Part shown: positions 35,704 to 44,544 of the stretch, piece by piece
Numbering within the stretch: the first letter of the stretch is position 1
Layout: every line of letters starts with the position of its first letter
The notes under the pieces: model-generated
The model's input: the letters and a program-made list of their open reading frames with translations, nothing else
Database searches by the model: none
Told to the model about the DNA's origin: nothing
Position numbers and translations under genes: made by a program
Source of the DNA: Arthrobacter sp. D5-1
Lineage (GTDB): Bacteria; Actinomycetota; Actinomycetes; Actinomycetales; Micrococcaceae
Reading direction: 5' to 3'
Assembly: GCF_017357425.1 (NCBI RefSeq)
Contig: NZ_CP014571.1
Coordinates: 3,286,001 to 3,350,000, forward strand
DNA: 64,000 nucleotides

Positions 35704-36507
35704 ATGCCACAACAGTCTCGAAGCGCCCTCCTTGCCCGCGCCCGGCGTTCAGCGTCGCCTGCCGGCCCTTGGCCCCCGGACCCGTTTGGTGCGGGAGGGC
35801 AGTCGTCCCGGCCCCGCAAAAATGCCACAAGCTTTCACCGGCAGCTGAATTATTCAGCCCGCCAAGGCAGAAGGCAAAGGATCGGCTCCTGGATCGCCCG
35901 CAACCGCCGTCTCACTGTTGCCCTCCTGCTGTGCCTGGCCGCCGGCATCGCCGTCCAACAGCTGACTCCGGCTTCGGAGCTGCGAATCAGTGTCATGGTG
36001 GCCGCCCGTGACCTCCCCACGGGAACCACTCTCACAGAAGCCGATTTCACCCGGGTGGGAGTGCCCCAGGACCTCGCCGTCACCGGAGCCCTCTCAGATG
36101 GCGGGGACCTCACAGGCAGACAGTTGGCCGCTCCCTTGAGCCGGGGGCAGATCCCCACTGAGTCCAGCCTCCTGGGTCCCGGGCTTCTCACTGGATCACC
36201 CGTGGGCACCGCAGCCGTTCCCCTGCGGATGGCCGACCCGTCGTCCATCCAGCTCCTCTCCCCCGGCCAGTTGGTCACGGTGGTCCTCACGGCAGCCGGA
36301 TCCTATGACGAATCCAGGGAAACACAAGTACTCGCCGGTCCCGTCCCCGTGCTCTGGACCTCAGCCCACGGGGGCAAGGCAGGCGAATGGCTGGGCACCA
36401 GCGACACCGAAGGCTTGGTGGTGGTTGCTGCGGATCCACAGCAAGCAGAAAAGCTTGCCGGCGCATCAACGCACGGCAAGCTTTTCTTTGTTTTGGTCAA
36501 CCCGTGA
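35704..36507 (+). CDS. SAF-domain membrane protein (CpaB/RcpC-like)
   Basis: A 267-aa protein with a basic N-terminal cytoplasmic part (1-60), one membrane helix (about 69-84, LTVALLLCLAAGIAVQQL) and an extracytoplasmic SAF domain starting VMVAARDLPTGTTLTEADFTRVGVP. This arrangement resembles CpaB/RcpC of Flp pilus systems, but no other pilus genes are near. A long hydrophobic C-terminal half (VGTAAVPLRMADPSSIQLLSPGQLVTVVL and onward) follows. It is convergent with the helicase-nuclease gene, 26 bp apart. Confidence 0.82.
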   Translation: MPQQSRSALLARARRSASPAGPWPPDPFGAGGQSSRPRKNATSFHRQLNYSARQGRRQRIGSWIARNRRLTVALLLCLAAGIAVQQLTPASELRISVMVAARDLPTGTTLTEADFTRVGVPQDLAVTGALSDGGDLTGRQLAAPLSRGQIPTESSLLGPGLLTGSPVGTAAVPLRMADPSSIQLLSPGQLVTVVLTAAGSYDESRETQVLAGPVPVLWTSAHGGKAGEWLGTSDTEGLVVVAADPQQAEKLAGASTHGKLFFVLVNP

Positions 36508-36533
36508 TGGGTGGTTCAGATGGCGGTGGACGG

Positions 36534-39500
36534 TTAGCCCCAGTGCGGCGGCTTTTGTTCCTTAAGCCACTGCTCATGGTCGTAACCGGACTCATCGCCC
36601 CAGCGCCGGGGATCGTCTTCCGCTGCTTTGGTGGGCAGAATGCCACTCACGCCTGGTTTGGCTGCGGCGGCCGTGGCGTCCGCAGTTTCTTCAGTGGTGT
36701 CGGCGCCTGGCGCGGAGGATTCGGTCTCGGATCCGCCTTCAGGACCAGTTGCTTCTTCCATCAGTGGTACTTCTTTCCCGTTCTCTGCTTCGCTGTCTGC
36801 ATCATCGGCAGCGTCGTCAATCTGGTCTGGTGCCTGCCGTGCCGGACTTGGAGCGAACGTTTGCTGCCCCTTGTCCACACTCAATTGTTCAACGTCCATG
36901 TCCAGGAAGCCATGCTCAGGCGACGTCGACCGCGGAATGTGATTCTCCAGCCCAAGGTAGGATCCGATGCGATCCGCGCAGGACGAAGGATCAGTGAAGA
37001 CCTCAATGGTCCACAGGGACATGTAGCGCCATCCCATGCGCTCCAGCAGCTGCGGACGCAGCCGGCTGCGTTCCCGGACGCTCATCCGCCGGTAGCGTTC
37101 AGTGCCATCGGATTCGATCGCGACAGGTGTGGGGATTTCTGCTCCCTCCCGGCCGATCGTGTGGACGGGATCCGCCGCAGCTGCGATGTCCAGAACGCCA
37201 TCGTAGAGATGCCAGACCCGGGCTCCCCGGGCCCGCAGGCGTTCTCCAAGGTCAGCAACCAAGGGATCCTCACCGAGCGCCTGCTCACTGGCAACAGCAC
37301 GGGACGCGGGTGTACCGAGGTTGCTGTTTCCCGAGAGTTCCCGGTCCAGCAGCTCGTAGAAGTCCACTGCACCATGAGCCAGCCGATCGAGGTCAAGGTC
37401 CTCGGGACGGAAGCAGCTCAGGACGTGCATGGAACGCCGTGCGCGGGTCATGGCCAAAGCGAAACGGTTCCGGCCACCCTCGGCGGACAGCGGACCGAAC
37501 GAATGGAGTGCCCGGCCATGTGGTGTGCGGCCGTAGCCAAGCGAGAAGATCACGTGGTCCCGTACCAGGCCTTGGGCCCGCTCCAGATCCACCACACGGA
37601 AGGACTCGGGACCGGCGCCAAAGAACGTGGACAGCAGGGGGTGGTTGGGCAGTTGAAGCCTGATGGCCTCGCCGATGCGGGCAGCATGGCGCAAGCTGGC
37701 AGTTACCACCGCCAGGGACGTGCGGGGACGCAGCCTTGCGTGTTCGAACACAAGGTCCACCACGCGATTGACCTCGGCAGTGACGGACTCGACGCCCTCA
37801 TGGTCTGCACCCGGAAGCCCGGTGCCATCGGGGATGTACTCCACCAGGATGGAACGGTCCAGTCCCGTGACAGAGTTGCCGTCGGGCAGGCGGCGCAGGC
37901 CACCGTCGTAGTAATTCTTGCTCAGCTGAAGGATCAGGTCCTCGTCTACGGCGCGGTAGACCCAGTTCAGTTGCCAGGTCGGAAGGACCCTGGCCAGCGC
38001 CTTGAAGGCGCTGTCAACATTCTCGTGGCTGGCAACACCGGCTACAGGCGGTTCCACAGCAACGCTGAAGGTCCGTGCATGCGCAATCTTCGCATCACCG
38101 AAGGCCACCACCTGCTTCGCCCGGGCGATGGCAGGAAGTACGGCCTGCAGCGAGGTGGATTCGGCGTCGATGACCACCACGGCGTCAAACTTTTGCTCGG
38201 CCGGGAGGACACCAGTCAAGAGGTAGGGGCTGACAGACCAAACGGGCACCAGGAGTGGCACAAGCTCAGGCGCCTGGGCGCTCAGCGCCGGCAAAGTAAC
38301 CCGGCCATCCTTCAGCAAGGCTCGCAGCAGTTCCGCCTGCCGGGGGTGCTCAAGCAGGCCTTGGCGCCATTTCTGTGCCAACTGCCAGCGGAGACGGGCA
38401 GCACCACTGGCGATGTGGGCCTGGTCAGCAAGCCGGTATTCGGCTTCCAGGCGGCGCAGCGAATCGCCATCGGACATCGCAAGGTAGTCGTCGCCGCTGA
38501 TCATGGCTTCCAAAGCGGATTGCCACCAGGCCAGATCCAATTCGGCGGCCACGGAGCCGGCAGGAACCTCGCGGGCAGCCAGGTCGGACAGCAACTCACC
38601 AAGGCCGTGCTCGCGCATTTCCTCGATCAGGAGGGTGCGTTCGGGAAGTGTCTCCAGTGTTGCCGTGTCAGCAACAAGCCGTTCCAGCCGCTCCATCAGT
38701 TCCAAGTACGGTGTCCCGTGCAGGGAGCCACCAGCGCTGGTGTGCTTGAGGGCAGCACCGAGGCGGTGCAGCTCGCCATCCAACTCCCGGTACAGCGCAC
38801 CAAGATCGGCGAGCCCGGAGGGCACTGCCGGGTGGCGCTGGGTGGTGGCGTATCCGGCCCACAGAGCCCGCTGCTCCTGAACCAGGACGAGGGAGCTGTG
38901 AAGGTCGGCGATGTGGACTCCGGGCCGCACATATTCCTTGGCTACCCGGCGCAGGCGGGAACGCTGCATGGAAGGCATCTCCAAGTTGCGCTCACGGCGC
39001 CACGCGGAACTGGCAGTCGCGGAAATGAGGTCGTGCACCGGCCGGTCAAAGATGTCCGGGGTGAACTTATCCAGGCTCTCCCGGACGGCGATGAGCAGTT
39101 CGAGCTGCGCACCCCACTCGGTGAAGGTGTCCCCCAGCCGGATTTCAGCGTGATCGGACACCTGCTTCATCCGGTCCCGCAGGACGGGAAGCTTCTCCTC
39201 GGCCAGACGGGCGAGGTGTTGGGCTTCCTCGGTCTCCTTGCGCGTCACCAGTCGCGCTCCATACCAAGGGCTGGAAGTGGACGCCCTGCTGAAGCTGCCA
39301 AGCTCCGCTGCCCGGCGCAGGCGGCCGGCCAGTTCTTCACGGTCCTTGATGTTGTCCAGGACGCTGCGCTTCAGTCGGACCGTGGTGGAAGGCGCGGGAT
39401 GGATGGACGTCAGTTCTGCCAGCGACTGCATGGCCTGGTACGGCGAGCAACCCCACCGCTCACGGACGTTGTGCAGCGAGGCTACATGGTCCATTAAGGC

Positions 39501-40697
39501 GTGGCGGTGTCCGGTGAGCGTCTGGTGCAAGTTGCCCAGTTGAGGCTCAAGCGCTTTTTCGTTGCGCATGATGGCGCGGACCAGCTGGCCTTTGAGCTGC
39601 TGCGGCGTGGTCCCGTTACCCGGGCGGAACAGCATGGAGTCGAGGCCGAGCGATTCCAAGTGGGCGGAAAGTCCCGCCAGGCTGGACTGCCTGTCCCCAA
39701 CCACCAGTACGGATTTGCCTTCGCTGACCAGCGCACCGATCGCGTTGATGGCCGTTTGCGTCTGTCCGCTTCCCGGCGGGGTGCTCACTACCAGGGAATC
39801 TCCGGCCCGGACGGCATCCACCACGTACTGCTGGTCCGTGTCGGCGTCCAGCAGGAGGAGCTCATCTGCCGGATCTCGCAGGTCAAGGCTCGGGAACCGG
39901 CCCGCCTTAATGGGCTCAGGCTCAATGTCACCACCGTTTGCCGCAACAGCAAGCGCTGCCACGGTGGGGTTGTTCATGTTGATCCAGGGATCATCAAGGT
40001 TTCCCGAGAGGTCAGCCAGGGTGGTGACCAGCAAGTTGAAATCCACCTCGGCGCCGTGAATCGGCTGGACGAGTGTGGCCAGGCGGTCAAGTACCGGCTG
40101 GGGATCGAACCGGGCCGTGTTGTAGGCCATGCGCGCCACGGCGTTGACGTCAAAGACTATGCCGTGGACTGACTTGAGGTGGCGCACCAGGGCAGGGTTC
40201 ATGCGTGCCTGCTCGGTGAGCTGGAGTTCAAAGTCGTCTTCACCCGGCCTGATGGTCAGGATGATGGAAGCGAGCATCACAGGGGCCGACACACGCTGCG
40301 GTTTTCCGCCCACGGCAGAGGTCCACACCACGGTGCCCGCAGACAAATATCCGGCTTCAATGCCGCGATCATTGCTCAGCTCAAAGATCTTGGACCTGAT
40401 GTTGCGGGCGGCACGGGCCGCCACCAAGTATTGCTGCCGGTCCCGGATCAACGTGGACAGACGGGTTCTGCGACCTGCCAGCAACTGCGCCAACCCCGAG
40501 GGGTGTGCGTTGCTCAAATCGATGGCGCCTTCGGGCGTCTTGACGAAACGCAGCATCGTGTCCGCCCCGGTGACGGGTTTAAGACCAGACAGCCATTTGC
40601 GGAGCTCTTCGGAGCCCTCTTCCTGGCCTTGACCTAATGACACAACTTCTGCCTTCTTTTCTGTACTAGCTTTAGACGCCTTGGACCATACCGGCAT
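36534..40697 (-). CDS. Degenerate superfamily-1 helicase fused to a PD-(D/E)xK-type nuclease domain
   Basis: A 1387-aa protein. Residues about 300-330 form the P-loop region, but it reads STPPGSGQTQT: the invariant lysine is glutamine (Q312, CAG). Walker B is VVVIDAES (D844-A845) instead of DE, and motif III reads GDAKIAHA rather than GDxxQ. Motif VI is kept: ALAMTRARRSMHV (R near 1085). About 1150-1240 is a restriction-endonuclease-like domain close to the MTES_1575 type, with LDIA (D1170), AIESDG (E1195, D1197) and ERMGWRYMSLW. An acidic disordered linker precedes a tail ending KEQKPPHWG. Start is ATG 40697; GTG 40643 with AGAAGG 8 nt upstream is an alternative. It lies downstream of guaA past a hairpin. 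ATP hydrolysis looks unlikely; nuclease activity is possible. Confidence 0.75.
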   Translation of the reverse strand: MPVWSKASKASTEKKAEVVSLGQGQEEGSEELRKWLSGLKPVTGADTMLRFVKTPEGAIDLSNAHPSGLAQLLAGRRTRLSTLIRDRQQYLVAARAARNIRSKIFELSNDRGIEAGYLSAGTVVWTSAVGGKPQRVSAPVMLASIILTIRPGEDDFELQLTEQARMNPALVRHLKSVHGIVFDVNAVARMAYNTARFDPQPVLDRLATLVQPIHGAEVDFNLLVTTLADLSGNLDDPWINMNNPTVAALAVAANGGDIEPEPIKAGRFPSLDLRDPADELLLLDADTDQQYVVDAVRAGDSLVVSTPPGSGQTQTAINAIGALVSEGKSVLVVGDRQSSLAGLSAHLESLGLDSMLFRPGNGTTPQQLKGQLVRAIMRNEKALEPQLGNLHQTLTGHRHALMDHVASLHNVRERWGCSPYQAMQSLAELTSIHPAPSTTVRLKRSVLDNIKDREELAGRLRRAAELGSFSRASTSSPWYGARLVTRKETEEAQHLARLAEEKLPVLRDRMKQVSDHAEIRLGDTFTEWGAQLELLIAVRESLDKFTPDIFDRPVHDLISATASSAWRRERNLEMPSMQRSRLRRVAKEYVRPGVHIADLHSSLVLVQEQRALWAGYATTQRHPAVPSGLADLGALYRELDGELHRLGAALKHTSAGGSLHGTPYLELMERLERLVADTATLETLPERTLLIEEMREHGLGELLSDLAAREVPAGSVAAELDLAWWQSALEAMISGDDYLAMSDGDSLRRLEAEYRLADQAHIASGAARLRWQLAQKWRQGLLEHPRQAELLRALLKDGRVTLPALSAQAPELVPLLVPVWSVSPYLLTGVLPAEQKFDAVVVIDAESTSLQAVLPAIARAKQVVAFGDAKIAHARTFSVAVEPPVAGVASHENVDSAFKALARVLPTWQLNWVYRAVDEDLILQLSKNYYDGGLRRLPDGNSVTGLDRSILVEYIPDGTGLPGADHEGVESVTAEVNRVVDLVFEHARLRPRTSLAVVTASLRHAARIGEAIRLQLPNHPLLSTFFGAGPESFRVVDLERAQGLVRDHVIFSLGYGRTPHGRALHSFGPLSAEGGRNRFALAMTRARRSMHVLSCFRPEDLDLDRLAHGAVDFYELLDRELSGNSNLGTPASRAVASEQALGEDPLVADLGERLRARGARVWHLYDGVLDIAAAADPVHTIGREGAEIPTPVAIESDGTERYRRMSVRERSRLRPQLLERMGWRYMSLWTIEVFTDPSSCADRIGSYLGLENHIPRSTSPEHGFLDMDVEQLSVDKGQQTFAPSPARQAPDQIDDAADDADSEAENGKEVPLMEEATGPEGGSETESSAPGADTTEETADATAAAAKPGVSGILPTKAAEDDPRRWGDESGYDHEQWLKEQKPPHWG

Positions 40698-40822
40698 ACC
40701 TTCGAGGGTAGCGGGAATACCTTGGCAGTCCGCTCCGCAACGCTGTTCCGACGCGAAATTCGCCGTCATTTCACAGGTGCCTGCCGATTTCACAGGCCGC
40801 GGCACCCGGTGGGTTCAAGCAC

Positions 40823-40854
40823 AGTGGCCGGCCTCCCAGAGGAAGCCGGCCACT
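40823..40854 (-). terminator. Hairpin after guaA
   Basis: AGTGGCCGGC (40823-40832) pairs with GCCGGCCACT (40845-40854), a 10-bp perfect stem with a 12-nt loop. The minus strand beyond it (TGTGCTTGAACC) has only a weak U-tract. It separates guaA from the helicase-nuclease gene. Confidence 0.6.
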
Positions 40855-40861
40855 CAGAATG

Positions 40862-42451
40862 CTATTCCCACTCGATGGTTCCCGGTGGCTTGCTGGTGAC
40901 ATCCAGCACCACGCGGTTCACGCCGTCGACCTCATTGGTGATGCGGTTGGAGATCCGGGCAAGGAGGTCGTAAGGCAGTCGCGACCAGTCCGCCGTCATG
41001 GCGTCTTCGGAGGACACCGGACGCAGCACGATCGGGTGGCCGTAGGTACGGCCATCACCCTGGACACCAACGCTTCGGACATCGGCCAGGAGGACTACCG
41101 GCATCTGCCAGACGTCGTTGTCCAAGCCGGCAGCCGTGAGCTCCGCACGGGCAATGGCATCCGCCTTGCGCAGCAGGTCCAGGCGTTCCTTGGTCACTTC
41201 GCCCACGATGCGGATTCCCAAACCGGGGCCAGGGAACGGCTGGCGGCCGACGATTTCCTGCGGCAGCCCAAGCTGGGCGCCGACTGCGCGTACTTCGTCC
41301 TTGAACAGTGCCCGCAGCGGCTCAACAAGCTCGAACTGCAGGTCCTCGGGAAGCCCGCCCACGTTGTGGTGGCTCTTGATGTTGGCAGCACCTTCGCCGC
41401 CACCGGATTCGACGACGTCCGGGTACAGGGTTCCCTGAACCAGGAACTTGATCTTCTCGCCTTCGGCAGCAGCCTGGGCGATAATGGCCCGCTCCGCTTC
41501 CTCGAAGGCACGAATGAATTCGCGGCCAATGATCTTGCGCTTGGTTTCGGGATCGCTGACCCCGGCCAATGCTGACTGGAAGCGTTCCTGCTCATTGGCT
41601 ACGTAGAGGTTGACGCCCGTGGCTGCCACGAAGTCGCGCTCAACCTGTTCGGCTTCGCCTTCACGCAGGAGTCCGTGGTCGACGAAGACACAGGTCAATT
41701 GGTCGCCAACGGCGCGCTGGACCAAAGCCGCAGCAACAGCGGAATCAACGCCGCCGGAGAGACCACAAATAACCTTGGAGTCCCCGATCTGCTGACGGAT
41801 CCGCTCCACCTGCTCTTCGAGGATATTGCCCGTAGTCCAGTTGGGGCTCAGGCCCGCACCCTTGAACAGGAAGTTCTCCAGGACGTGCTGGCCGTGGACT
41901 GAATGCTTGACTTCGGGGTGCCACTGGACACCGTAGAGGCGCTTCTCGTCGTTGGCGAAGGCAGCCACCGGCGCACCAGCCGTGGAGGCGAGGACTTCGA
42001 AGCCCTCAGGGGCCTCGTGAACGGAGTCACCGTGGCTCATCCAGGTGTTCTGTGAGGAGGGGACGCCGTCCAGGATGGACCGGGCGTCGCCTACGACAAG
42101 GGCTTCAGTAGCGCCGTACTCGCGGAGACCCGTCTGGGCCACCTTACCGCCCAACGCGTTGGCCATCGCCTGGAAGCCGTAGCAAATGCCAAATACAGGC
42201 ACCCCGGCTTCGAAGAGATCAGCGCCGACGCTCGGGGCTCCCTCTGCGTACACGCTGGAGGGTCCTCCGGAGAGGATGATGGCTGCCGGGTTCTTGGCCA
42301 GAAGCTGCTCGGTGGTGAAGGTGTGCGGAACAATTTCCGAATACACATTCGCTTCGCGGACGCGGCGGGCAATCAGCTGCGCGTACTGGGCACCGTAGTC
42401 AACAACCAGCACCGGCTTCTGGGAAGTTTGGGGTGCGGTGGGAGTAGTCAC
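40862..42451 (-). CDS. guaA: GMP synthase (glutamine-hydrolysing)
   Basis: Converts XMP to GMP, 529 aa. The class I glutamine amidotransferase domain (residues 14-200) has nucleophile C90 in FGICYG, and H178 and E180 in QWHPE. The ATP pyrophosphatase domain has SGGVDS (232-237). The C-terminal XMP-binding and dimerisation domain ends [10 protein letters not shown]. It follows the IMP-dehydrogenase-like genes (guaB, guaB3) at 46-52 kb on the same strand, consistent with a guanine nucleotide cluster. Confidence 0.98.
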   Translation of the reverse strand: MTTPTAPQTSQKPVLVVDYGAQYAQLIARRVREANVYSEIVPHTFTTEQLLAKNPAAIILSGGPSSVYAEGAPSVGADLFEAGVPVFGICYGFQAMANALGGKVAQTGLREYGATEALVVGDARSILDGVPSSQNTWMSHGDSVHEAPEGFEVLASTAGAPVAAFANDEKRLYGVQWHPEVKHSVHGQHVLENFLFKGAGLSPNWTTGNILEEQVERIRQQIGDSKVICGLSGGVDSAVAAALVQRAVGDQLTCVFVDHGLLREGEAEQVERDFVAATGVNLYVANEQERFQSALAGVSDPETKRKIIGREFIRAFEEAERAIIAQAAAEGEKIKFLVQGTLYPDVVESGGGEGAANIKSHHNVGGLPEDLQFELVEPLRALFKDEVRAVGAQLGLPQEIVGRQPFPGPGLGIRIVGEVTKERLDLLRKADAIARAELTAAGLDNDVWQMPVVLLADVRSVGVQGDGRTYGHPIVLRPVSSEDAMTADWSRLPYDLLARISNRITNEVDGVNRVVLDVTSKPPGTIEWE

Positions 42452-42497
42452 CAGACAAGACTACTTTGCCGGGCCGCCCCGGTGCACGTTGACGAGG

Positions 42498-42521
42498 GCG
42501 GCCAGAGGCCAAAAAGGCCGC
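42498..42521 (-). terminator. Terminator hairpin downstream of DUF3817 gene
   Basis: GCGGCC (42498-42503) pairs with GGCCGC (42516-42521), and an alternative GGCC-AAAAA-GGCC hairpin is nested. On the minus strand the run after it is GTCAACG, so there is no proper U-tract. It lies between the DUF3817 gene and guaA. Confidence 0.4.
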
Positions 42522-42583
42522 GTCGTTAGGCATCTCACAGTGCGTCAGGTCGCGTAGCCCGCAGCGGGACGCTGTGGGCGGTC

Positions 42584-43084
42584 CTAATAGCCCTTGGACG
42601 CCTGCGGGTTGGCTGCCAGTTCCGCTTCAACTTGCGCGTGGAATTTCTTCTCCACGATGAAGGACAGCAACGGAATGACACCACCCAGGGCCAGGAGGAC
42701 CATCTTGGAGAACGGCCAGCGCATGAGGGACCACAAGCGGAAGTTGGAGACCAGGTACACCACGTACATCCAACCGTGCAGGATCAGTACCGACGTGGAG
42801 ATGTTGAACCCGCCGATCACGCCTTTGGGCTCGGACTCAGCGAAACCGAAGCCGAAGGGCTGGCCGGTGACGGCGTTCGTGCCGCCGGCGAAGAGCGAGA
42901 CTCCAAACCCATAGCGGGCGATCAGTTCCGCACACAGCAGGAGCAGCATGGCGCCGGTCAGGTACGCCATGACTTTGTAGAACTTCAACGCCGAACGGAT
43001 CTGGGCTTCCGTTCCGCCGAATCGGCGCTTCTTGGGCTTGGATCCGGATTGCTCTGGCTGGATGGCCGGTTTTGGCTCAATCAT
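42584..43084 (-). CDS. DUF3817 membrane protein
   Basis: A 166-aa integral membrane protein with three or four helices (about 37-60, 97-115, 127-145). The basic N-terminal tail is GSKPKKRRFGG. GVIGGFNISTSVLILHGWMYVVYLVSNFRLW is the DUF3817 core. ATG 43084 overlaps the SURF1 stop (ATGA), coupling translation. The function is unknown; a role near cytochrome oxidase assembly is suggested only by this coupling. Confidence 0.85.
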   Translation of the reverse strand: MIEPKPAIQPEQSGSKPKKRRFGGTEAQIRSALKFYKVMAYLTGAMLLLLCAELIARYGFGVSLFAGGTNAVTGQPFGFGFAESEPKGVIGGFNISTSVLILHGWMYVVYLVSNFRLWSLMRWPFSKMVLLALGGVIPLLSFIVEKKFHAQVEAELAANPQASKGY

Positions 43085-43947
43085 TGCTGCACCTTTTGTT
43101 CTGGCTCTGGGGTTGTAGTTTCTTGGGCATCCACGGGTTTGGCAGGCTCCGCCTCGTGGTCATCCCCGTATTCGTCATCCTCGTCCTCTTCGAGGTCGCG
43201 CCGGTAGTCGTCCTTGACCAGACGCCACCAGATGAAGATCGAGAACCCGGCGAACACCACCCATTCCACTGCGTAGAAGAGGTTCAGCCAGTTGATCTGC
43301 TCTGCAGGCGGCTGGGGCGGGATGTTGAGGGCCTTGACGTCATCGCCAAGGGGAATGGCCACGCCGTCGGAAACCTCCGACGTCGCGGCGACAAAACCCG
43401 GGTAGCTGGACACTTCCCACAGGTTGATGAGCTCCGCGGCAGACACAGCGGACGCACGGCCTGGACCGGCGTCGACGTTTGGAACGGGCGCTTCAGAAGG
43501 AATAAGGCGACCAGTCAAGGTGATGGTGCCCGACGGCGGCGGGCCGGCCTGGTCGGCATCTGCCACCCAGCCGCGCGCCACGGGGATCCACGTCTGGGGC
43601 GAGGCAGCAACACCGTTGAGCGTCGGAGCGTCGTTGACAGCGAAAGCCGAGACTATCCAGAAGCCTTTTTGATTGTTGTACAGGCGACCCTCTACAAGAA
43701 CCTGCTTGCCGGGATCATAGGCCCCGGTGGCGGTGACCATCTGGTCAGAGACCGAACCCGGGAAGAACTGGCCGGGTTTGAGGACGTCCACCAGCGGTTT
43801 GACTTCTTCGATGCTGGACGGCGCCGGGGGCTCGTGCTGGGCGGACCGGCTGAGCTGCCACTGGCTGAGCAGCACAAACACCCCGGATAACAGAAGCGCA
43901 AAGACCAGTCCTGCGATCCAGCGGGGTTTCAACGCGGTTTTCAACAC
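43081..43947 (-). CDS. SURF1-family cytochrome oxidase assembly protein
   Basis: A 288-aa SURF1-type protein. One membrane helix is at about 9-30 and the second near the C terminus (WLNLFYAVEWVVFAGFSIFIWW). The extracytoplasmic loop between them has the family segments TGAYDPGKQVLVEGR, TWIPVARGWV and TLTGRLIPSEAP. SURF1 proteins aid haem insertion into cytochrome c oxidase. The charged C-terminal tail (EEDEDDEYGDDHEAE) is cytoplasmic and likely disordered. Confidence 0.88.
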   Translation of the reverse strand: MLKTALKPRWIAGLVFALLLSGVFVLLSQWQLSRSAQHEPPAPSSIEEVKPLVDVLKPGQFFPGSVSDQMVTATGAYDPGKQVLVEGRLYNNQKGFWIVSAFAVNDAPTLNGVAASPQTWIPVARGWVADADQAGPPPSGTITLTGRLIPSEAPVPNVDAGPGRASAVSAAELINLWEVSSYPGFVAATSEVSDGVAIPLGDDVKALNIPPQPPAEQINWLNLFYAVEWVVFAGFSIFIWWRLVKDDYRRDLEEDEDDEYGDDHEAEPAKPVDAQETTTPEPEQKVQQ

Positions 43948-44007
43948 CCCTTAACCGTACTTCGTCCGGCTGTAGAACAACGAAACGGCTGAGGCCAGCC
44001 CCGCCCT

Positions 44008-44496
44008 CTAGTGATCGAAGAACACCAGGCTGGAGTTGATGAGTTCAGAGATGACCTCGGGATCGTGGGCCCGCCGGAGGGACTCACGGAAAGACTCCTT
44101 GGACAATGAACGGGCCAGGGTAGCCAAAACCTCAAGGTGGTCGGAGAAGGAACTGGCAGGAGTGGCGATGAGGAGGATCAACGTCGCCGGGCCGTCGGTT
44201 GCCCCGAAGTCCAGGGCGTGGCCGAACTTGGTCACACCCACCGCGATGGAAATCCTGTCCACGTATTCACTGCGCGCATGCGGGAGGCCGATGCCGCCCG
44301 GAAGTCCCGTAGCCAACTGGTGCTCACGGGAGTGCACCTGCTCCAGGAATCCTTCAAGGTTGCTGATCCTGCCGGCAGCGTGGAGCTTATGGGCCAGTTG
44401 GGCAGCGGCGTCGATCTTGTCCTCGGCGACGAGTTCAAGGATGACGGTGTCCGGGGTGGTCAGTTCCGCGTCATACCGGTCAAGTGGTTCAGCCAA
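44008..44496 (-). CDS. PTS fructose/mannitol-type IIA domain protein
   Basis: A 162-aa single PTS EIIA domain. The phosphorylated histidine is H73 in GGIGLPHARSEYVD, the typical pattern for the fructose/mannitol IIA class. The start is TTG 44496 with GGAGG 9 nt upstream, since no ATG or GTG is available at a family-appropriate position. No EIIB, EIIC or HPr gene is in the window. It lies 48 bp downstream of glpD, so a regulatory role linked to glycerol use is possible. Confidence 0.88.
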   Translation of the reverse strand: MAEPLDRYDAELTTPDTVILELVAEDKIDAAAQLAHKLHAAGRISNLEGFLEQVHSREHQLATGLPGGIGLPHARSEYVDRISIAVGVTKFGHALDFGATDGPATLILLIATPASSFSDHLEVLATLARSLSKESFRESLRRAHDPEVISELINSSLVFFDH

Positions 44497-44544
44497 GTCG
44501 TGTTCCCTCCAGTGTGGCCTTCCGGCCGCATTTTCCTGAGCCGG

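Noticed and set aside
36387..39497. A 1036-codon open frame on the plus strand opposite the helicase-nuclease gene
   Set aside because: It is antisense to a gene with real helicase and nuclease motifs, has no domain signature and biased composition; typical GC-driven shadow frame.
39750..39780. Sequencing error as cause of the missing Walker lysine
   Set aside because: Cannot be excluded by one base (CAG versus AAG), but Walker B and motif III are degenerate too, so decay of the whole ATPase site is more likely.
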